Assembly: GCA_964445575.1 (NCBI GenBank)
Contig: CAYULB010000068.1
Span: 1 to 9,525 of the forward strand
Reading direction: 5' to 3'
Source: WJMT01 sp964445575
GTDB lineage: Bacteria > Acidobacteriota > Aminicenantia > Aminicenantales > Aminicenantaceae
Length of the DNA: 9,525 nucleotides
Shown here: positions 6,350-9,525 of the stretch, in pieces
Position numbering within the stretch: the first letter of the stretch is position 1
Layout of the letters: each line of letters opens with the position of its first letter
Notes under the pieces: generated by a model
Databases searched by the model: none
Seen by the model: the letters and a program-made list of their open reading frames with translations, nothing else
What the model was told of the DNA's origin: nothing
Made by a program: the position numbers and the translations under genes

Positions 6350-7062
6350 TATTTCACCTCAAGGGAATATTTTTCTAACACATCTTTTATAGGACCGCTC
6401 ATTCCTGTGATGGCATGGATATTAGAGGATTGGAGAACTGCTTCAGCTTTGGGGCCAATACGTCCGGTAAAAAGCGTGCCCACCTGATTGTTTGCCAAAA
6501 ATTGAGCTGATTTGATCCCAACTCCCTGCAGCTGGTCTTTGTTCGGATTCTCGATTGATTCAATGCTTTTGCTCTGAGGGTCATAAATTAAAAAATAAGC
6601 GGCTCTTCCAAATCTCGGGTCCACTTCATCTTGGATGCGGCTGCCTTTTGCTGTGAAGCAGATCTTTTTTTGTTGGTCGATTTCTTTTTCTTGTTTGGCT
6701 TGTTTTTGCATAAGTGAAGGTTTTTCGTTTTGCGGATGGTCGCACAGGTCTTTTCCTTGTTCCAGTTCCTGATTTATAAATTTTTCGATCACCTCGTCCA
6801 CAGGACCTTGAACCCCTATAATGGGCTGGATGTTTTTCTGGCGGAATAAATTCTGGGCTCGGGGTCCCATTCCCCCTGCAATCACACAATCAACACCCAT
6901 CTCAGAAAGATAATTAGGAAGAAAGCCTGGTCTGTGCCCCGGATTGTCGATCTCCTCTCTGTTCACAACTTTACCTTGTTTGATCTCAACAAGGGTGTAA
7001 CGAGGACACCTTCCAAAATGGGCTGAAACAGAATTCCCTTCGGTTGATATGGCTAATTTCAT
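6349..7062 (-). CDS. Tandem NifX/NafY-like protein (dinitrogenase Fe-Mo cofactor biosynthesis domain, two copies)
   Basis: This 237-residue protein has two copies of the NifX-type domain joined by a polar linker. Copy one is about 1-100, with STEGNSVSAHFGRCPRY and IAGGMGPRAQNLF, followed by the DLCDHP tail seen in single-domain members. The linker, about 110-132, is rich in Lys, Gln and Glu. Copy two is about 133-232, with VDPRFGRAAYFLIYD and FTGRIGPKAEAVL. The family binds metal-sulfur clusters: NifX and NafY hold FeMo-co precursors, and the orange protein of Desulfovibrio holds a Mo-Cu-S cluster. Single-domain members are about 110-130 residues, so this is a fusion or duplication. AGGAG lies 6 bases before the ATG. 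No nitrogenase structural gene is present, so the cofactor here is unlikely to be FeMo-co of nitrogenase (inference). The bound metal is unknown. Confidence 0.92.
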   Translation of the reverse strand: MKLAISTEGNSVSAHFGRCPRYTLVEIKQGKVVNREEIDNPGHRPGFLPNYLSEMGVDCVIAGGMGPRAQNLFRQKNIQPIIGVQGPVDEVIEKFINQELEQGKDLCDHPQNEKPSLMQKQAKQEKEIDQQKKICFTAKGSRIQDEVDPRFGRAAYFLIYDPQSKSIESIENPNKDQLQGVGIKSAQFLANNQVGTLFTGRIGPKAEAVLQSSNIHAITGMSGPIKDVLEKYSLEVK

Positions 7063-7091
7063 TATTAACTCCTATCTGTTTTATTGGTTAT

Positions 7092-7129
7092 TCACTATCT
7101 GACTCTATAATCCTGTTCTCTGTCTTTTT
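7092..7129 (-). promoter_or_regulatory. Weak candidate promoter for the NifX-type gene
   Basis: On the minus strand, TTGAAA followed after 18 bases by TATAGA lies between the hairpin and the NifX-type start. The -35 matches at five of six positions but the -10 at only four, and the spacing is one base long. It could allow transcription of the downstream genes independent of the Fur-family gene. This is a weak call; the coordinates bracket the element approximately. Confidence 0.25.
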
Positions 7130-7143
7130 TCAAACTGTAAGAA

Positions 7144-7172
7144 CCGGGAAAGCTGGGGAGCAGCTCTCCCGG
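7144..7172 (-). terminator. Strong hairpin, possible terminator or attenuator
   Basis: CCGGGA (7144-7149) pairs with TCCCGG (7167-7172), and AGCTG (7151-7155) with CAGCT (7161-7165), with one internal mismatch and a five-base loop. It lies between the DUF5320-type gene and the NifX-type gene. Reading on the minus strand, the bases after the stem are TTCTTAC, so there is no good T-run. A leaky terminator, an mRNA-stabilising stem or a processing site all fit. Confidence 0.4.
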
Positions 7173-7205
7173 CACAATAAACATTCCTATTGGATAATTA
7201 TGATA

Positions 7206-7565
7206 TCATTTTTTCTTTTTGATTTCCTCCATTCTTTTTGAAATTTCCTCAAGTTCTTCCTTTAAATACTCGGATTGGTCTTTGAGCATTTTCAGTTCAT
7301 CTTCCGGGGAAACATCTGGTGTTGGGAGCGGATAATCCGGGTAATATGCGGGTGTGGGATAATAACTCCATTCACGTCCCCATCCACGTCCAAAACCGCG
7401 TCCAAAACCACGTCCGAAGAATCCTCGACGACCGAAACCGCGTCCCAAACCGCGTCCTGGACCTGGTTTCATGTAACCTGGAGTATCGTATCCGCTGCAG
7501 AAACCGAGAGCTCTTCCTGTTCTGGGTCCTTGACCCAATGGGCCTGTTCTGTCTCCTGCTGGCAT
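7206..7565 (-). CDS. DUF5320-type Gly/Arg-rich small protein with C-terminal coiled coil
   Basis: This is 119 residues from the ATG at 7563-7565. The N-terminus MPAGDRTGPLGQGPRTGRALGF with a single Cys23 is the hallmark of the DUF5320 family. Residues 36-64 are GRG and GFGR repeats, then comes a Tyr/Pro-rich stretch (67-83), and from about 86 a charged helix ending in KKKK that looks like a coiled coil. Function is unknown; members often sit beside NifX-domain genes in anaerobes. The start is fixed by AAGGAGGTGA at ideal spacing; the in-frame ATGs farther upstream lie inside the Fur-family gene. Its ribosome site overlaps the last codons of that gene, so the two are likely co-translated and this protein would be made under Fur control. 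Low sequence complexity limits homology claims. Confidence 0.85.
   Translation of the reverse strand: MPAGDRTGPLGQGPRTGRALGFCSGYDTPGYMKPGPGRGLGRGFGRRGFFGRGFGRGFGRGWGREWSYYPTPAYYPDYPLPTPDVSPEDELKMLKDQSEYLKEELEEISKRMEEIKKKK
7374..7460 (-). repeat. Degenerate 12-base tandem repeat coding GFGR units
   Basis: Within the DUF5320-type gene, units like CGTCCAAAACCG (plus strand) recur with changes at roughly 12-base steps, giving the Gly-Phe-Gly-Arg and Gly-Arg-Gly repeats of residues 36-64. Such an array can grow or shrink by slippage without a frame change. Confidence 0.7.
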
Positions 7566-7570
7566 AAAAA

Positions 7571-8023
7571 TCACCTCCTTTCCTGGCATTTTTTGCAAAT
7601 ACCGTAAAATTCAATGTTATGGTCTGTTATTTTAAAACCATGCTTTTTGGTAAGACTTTTTTCTGTTTTTTTTATGAGTTCCAATTCTTCTTCTAAAAAA
7701 TCATTGTAATCCAAGATTCTGCCGCACTGAGTGCAGATGAGATGATGGTGATGGGTTTGATCGGATTTTGTGATAAGTTCGTATTTATTTTCGCCGGTAC
7801 CTAATGGGATTTTGTTGAGATACCCCATTTTTTCAAGAACATCCAGAGTCCTGTAAACAGTGGTCAATCCAATGCCCGGGTATATCCTGAAAAGAGCCTG
7901 GTAAATCTCTTTAGCGCTCAGGTGTTTTGAAGTTCGGCTCAAAAGATTAAGGATAGCTTCCCTGGGCGCAGTCCACCGGGAACCACTGCCCCTGAATCTT
8001 TTTCTCCATTTATGAGCCCGCAT
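7571..8023 (-). CDS. Fur-family metal-dependent transcriptional regulator
   Basis: This is 150 residues from the ATG at 8021-8023. The winged-helix DNA-binding part covers about 15-85 (SRWTAPREAILNLL, LSAKEIYQALF, GIGLTTVYRTLDVLEKMG). The C-terminal dimerisation part has HHHHLICTQCG (91-101), with the CxxC pair 97/100, and GICKKC with 143/146, forming the structural zinc site. H91-H94, D105, H129 and H135 are candidate regulatory-metal ligands. Whether it senses iron (Fur), peroxide (PerR) or zinc (Zur) cannot be settled by eye, but the operator beside it is of Fur type. A GTG nine bases farther up is an alternative start with poorer ribosome-site spacing. It heads the minus-strand cluster and is likely autoregulated. 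Confidence 0.93.
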   Translation of the reverse strand: MRAHKWRKRFRGSGSRWTAPREAILNLLSRTSKHLSAKEIYQALFRIYPGIGLTTVYRTLDVLEKMGYLNKIPLGTGENKYELITKSDQTHHHHLICTQCGRILDYNDFLEEELELIKKTEKSLTKKHGFKITDHNIEFYGICKKCQERR

Positions 8024-8053
8024 GTTGATCACACTCTCTGTCTTTATCGATAT

Positions 8054-8068
8054 TGATAATCATTTTCA
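8054..8068. promoter_or_regulatory. Fur box (7-1-7 inverted repeat)
   Basis: TGATAATCATTTTCA matches the Fur 7-1-7 consensus TGATAAT-n-ATTATCA at 13 of 14 positions, with flanking bases extending the symmetry (ATTGA...TCAAT). It lies just after the -10 of the Fur-family promoter and covers the expected start of transcription, so binding would block that promoter. The PerR consensus (TTATAAT-n-ATTATAA) fits less well. Confidence 0.8.
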
Positions 8069-8073
8069 ATAAC

Positions 8074-8102
8074 ATTATAGGTCCTGTTTGATTTCGTGTC
8101 AA
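8074..8102 (-). promoter_or_regulatory. Consensus sigma70-type promoter of the Fur-family gene
   Basis: On the minus strand TTGACA (8097-8102) and TATAAT (8074-8079) are both perfect and are separated by 17 bases. Expected start is near 8067, about 44 bases before the ATG and inside the Fur box. A promoter this strong under a repressor site fits a gene set that is fully on when metal is scarce. Confidence 0.85.
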
Positions 8103-8126
8103 GGGGATAAGCGAAAATTTTTTAAT

Positions 8127-8154
8127 TTGACTAAAAAATGATTGGGGTTATACT
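8127..8154 (+). promoter_or_regulatory. Candidate sigma70-type promoter of queF
   Basis: TTGACT (8127-8132) and TATACT (8149-8154), each five of six to consensus, are separated by 16 bases. Start would be near 8161, leaving a leader of about 64 bases before queF. It does not overlap the divergent promoter, whose -35 ends 24 bases away, nor the Fur box. No preQ1 riboswitch is evident in the leader. Confidence 0.6.
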
Positions 8155-8224
8155 TTTAGTGAACAATCTGGATGACTCATAATCTGAATTTTTTGAGTGG
8201 CCCAGAATAAGAGAGGGAGCTGAA

Positions 8225-8623
8225 ATGTCTGAATACGGAGAAAAAGAAGCCAAAGCCGGATTGAAAGAAAAGCTTCCTGCGATTGCGACTTTCCCCAATC
8301 AGTTTCCTGACTATGAGATCAAAATAGAGATTCCTGAATACACCTCAGTTTGTCCCAAGACCGGCCTTCCGGATTTTGGGAAGATCACCATCACTTACAC
8401 CCCAAAAGATAAATGTCTTGAGCTCAAGTCAGTGAAAATGTACATCCTTGCTTACCGGAACCTGGGAATTTTTTATGAGAATGCAGTCAACCGTATTCTG
8501 GAAGATGTGGTCAAAGCCTGCCGTCCTGTGAAAGCCAAAGTGACCGGAGAGTTCAATCCCAGGGGAGGCATTTCATCCGTGGTAGAAGCTGCGTATCCGC
8601 GGTCAGGGAAAAGAGATAGATGA
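8225..8623 (+). CDS. queF: NADPH-dependent 7-cyano-7-deazaguanine (preQ0) reductase
   Basis: This is a 132-residue protein of the short, single-domain QueF class (YkvM type). It reduces the nitrile of preQ0 to the aminomethyl group of preQ1 in the cytoplasm, a late step of queuosine tRNA modification. Cys43 in TSVCPKTGLPDFG is the thioimide-forming nucleophile and Asp50 the general acid. LELKSVKMY (65-73) is the conserved specificity motif, and RNLGIFYENAVN (78-89) contains the substrate-binding Glu85, with Tyr where B. subtilis has His. The ATG follows a GAGGGAGC-type ribosome site. The short length and lack of a second domain rule out the E. coli-type long form. The next gene starts 36 bases on and may be co-transcribed, though the functions are unrelated. 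Confidence 0.95.
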   Translation: MSEYGEKEAKAGLKEKLPAIATFPNQFPDYEIKIEIPEYTSVCPKTGLPDFGKITITYTPKDKCLELKSVKMYILAYRNLGIFYENAVNRILEDVVKACRPVKAKVTGEFNPRGGISSVVEAAYPRSGKRDR

Positions 8624-8659
8624 CAAACCGCAAAAAAAGTAGGGAGATGCTGTAAATTG

Positions 8660-9525
8660 ATGTTAAAAGGACTGATAAAGTCAGCCCGGCCTAAACAGTG
8701 GATTAAAAATTTTTTCATTTTTGCCCCTCTTATTTTTTCCCAAAACCTGTTTGAAATTCCTCTGCTGATCAAGTCCGTCATTGCTTTTGCTGCTTTTTGT
8801 CTTTTATCCAGTTCCCTCTATATTTTAAATGACATCAGGGATTTAGACGAGGACAGACACCACCCCATCAAATCAAAAAGGCCGCTGGCTTCAGGAAAAA
8901 TAAGACAGACCCAGGCTTGGACTGCTTTTGGTATTCTTTTGGTTTCAAGTGTGGCGGTCTCAATTTTGTTTTTGAATCAACAATTCCTTGTTGCAGCCTT
9001 GATATATGTGATTCTGCAGTTCAGCTATTCTTTTGGATTGAAGCATGTCATCATCCTGGATGTTTTCATTATAGCGGCTGGTTTTATCATCCGGGTCATT
9101 GCTGGAGGATTTGCCATCAATGTTCTGATTTCCCACTGGCTTTTGATCTGCACCCTGCTTCTAGCCTTGTTTTTGGCCTTGAGCAAAAGAAGGCATGAGA
9201 TGATTTTATTAGGTGAAGATGCCATCAATCACAGACCTATACTCAAAGAATATTCTCCTTACCTTTTGGACCAGATGATCGCTGTGGTTACAGCTTCCAC
9301 AATCATTGCCTATTGTCTCTATACTATTTCAGAAGAAACCATAGCCAGATTTGGAACCTATGAATTGATTTATACGGTCCCTTTTGTTTTGTATGGAATC
9401 TTCAGGTATCTTTATCTTATCCACCGCAAATCAGAAGGAGGAAGTCCGGAAGCCCTGATCTTAAAAGACAAGCCTTTGTTGATAGATGTTTTTTTATGGG
9501 TGGTGACCGCTGGGATCATTATTTA
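8660..9525 (+). CDS. UbiA-family prenyltransferase, decaprenyl-phosphate phosphoribosyltransferase-like (right end cut)
   Basis: The frame gives 288 residues to the window edge, so only a few C-terminal residues are probably missing. SARPKQWIKNFFIFAPLIFS (8-27) is characteristic of the DPPR synthase branch (Rv3806c-like), which joins phosphoribosyl diphosphate to polyprenyl phosphate in the membrane, toward decaprenylphosphoryl-arabinose. The first Mg-binding motif is NDIRDLDED (57-65); the second Asp region is around YSFGLKHVIILD (123-134). Many hydrophobic segments of membrane-helix length run through the protein, as in UbiA enzymes. The ATG has an AGGGAG about 13 bases upstream, farther than ideal; a TTG one codon earlier is possible. 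Donor and lipid substrate cannot be proved from sequence, and other UbiA reactions remain possible. Confidence 0.88.
   Translation, partial: MLKGLIKSARPKQWIKNFFIFAPLIFSQNLFEIPLLIKSVIAFAAFCLLSSSLYILNDIRDLDEDRHHPIKSKRPLASGKIRQTQAWTAFGILLVSSVAVSILFLNQQFLVAALIYVILQFSYSFGLKHVIILDVFIIAAGFIIRVIAGGFAINVLISHWLLICTLLLALFLALSKRRHEMILLGEDAINHRPILKEYSPYLLDQMIAVVTASTIIAYCLYTISEETIARFGTYELIYTVPFVLYGIFRYLYLIHRKSEGGSPEALILKDKPLLIDVFLWVVTAGIII

Noticed and set aside
2413..7062. Nitrogen-fixation (nif) gene cluster
   Set aside because: NifX-like, U-type and radical SAM proteins are present, but there is no nifH, nifD, nifK, nifE, nifN or true NifB, and the ATPases carry inserted ferredoxins unlike NifH.
7190..7208. 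Second Fur-like site near GGATAATTATGATAT
   Set aside because: It matches the 7-1-7 consensus at only about 10 of 14 positions with one poor half, in AT-rich sequence where such matches are common. The overlapping palindrome ATGATATCAT is short and sits on a stop codon.
8161..8224. preQ1 riboswitch in the queF leader
   Set aside because: The leader is about 64 bases and shows only a weak 5-base stem (ACTCA/TGAGT). I could not find the compact stem plus A-rich tail of preQ1-I, nor a convincing type II fold.
8646..8654. Mini-frame ATG-CTG-TAA with an AGGGAG in front, before the prenyltransferase
   Set aside because: Two codons are too few to call a gene; the AGGGAG more likely serves the prenyltransferase start despite long spacing.

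Overview
The window looks like chromosomal DNA from an anaerobic bacterium. It has moderately low GC, strong Shine-Dalgarno sites, sigma70-like promoters, tightly packed genes, and many iron-sulfur proteins of the kind found in strict anaerobes (sulfate reducers, anaerobic Firmicutes and uncultured anaerobic phyla). The sequence alone does not fix the phylum. I see no insertion sequence, phage gene, CRISPR array, tRNA or rRNA.

Positions 1-8032 hold twelve genes, all on the minus strand, read from right to left. First come a Fur-family metalloregulator and a Gly/Arg-rich DUF5320-type protein. After a 143-base gap with a hairpin come a protein with two NifX-like domains, an Mrp/NBP35 ATPase, a CGGC-domain protein, a 59-residue Gly/Arg-rich zinc-ribbon protein, a metallo-beta-lactamase-fold protein of the DHPS-like group, two MinD-type ATPases each carrying two [4Fe-4S] ferredoxin motifs, and a membrane protein of DUF4405 type. 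After a further 60-base gap with a candidate promoter come a NifU/IscU-type scaffold, a Cys-rich DUF6485-type protein, and a radical SAM enzyme that runs off the left edge.

The combination of paired MinD/ferredoxin ATPases, Mrp and NifX-domain protein resembles the 'orange protein' (ORP) gene set of sulfate reducers. There the NifX-like protein carries a Mo-Cu-S cluster and the ATPases are its partners. Here the set is joined by a U-type scaffold, three further small Cys-rich proteins, a possible heme-b membrane subunit and a radical SAM enzyme. It is headed by a Fur-family gene whose consensus promoter is overlapped by a near-consensus Fur box. The most economical reading is an iron- or metal-regulated locus that builds, stores or inserts a metal-sulfur cofactor. 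Its product and targets are unknown.

Positions 8033-8224 form a divergent promoter region. To the right, on the plus strand, are queF (queuosine precursor preQ0 reductase) and a UbiA-family prenyltransferase resembling decaprenyl-phosphate phosphoribosyltransferases. The latter is cut by the right edge within its last few residues. These two look like ordinary housekeeping genes unrelated to the minus-strand cluster.
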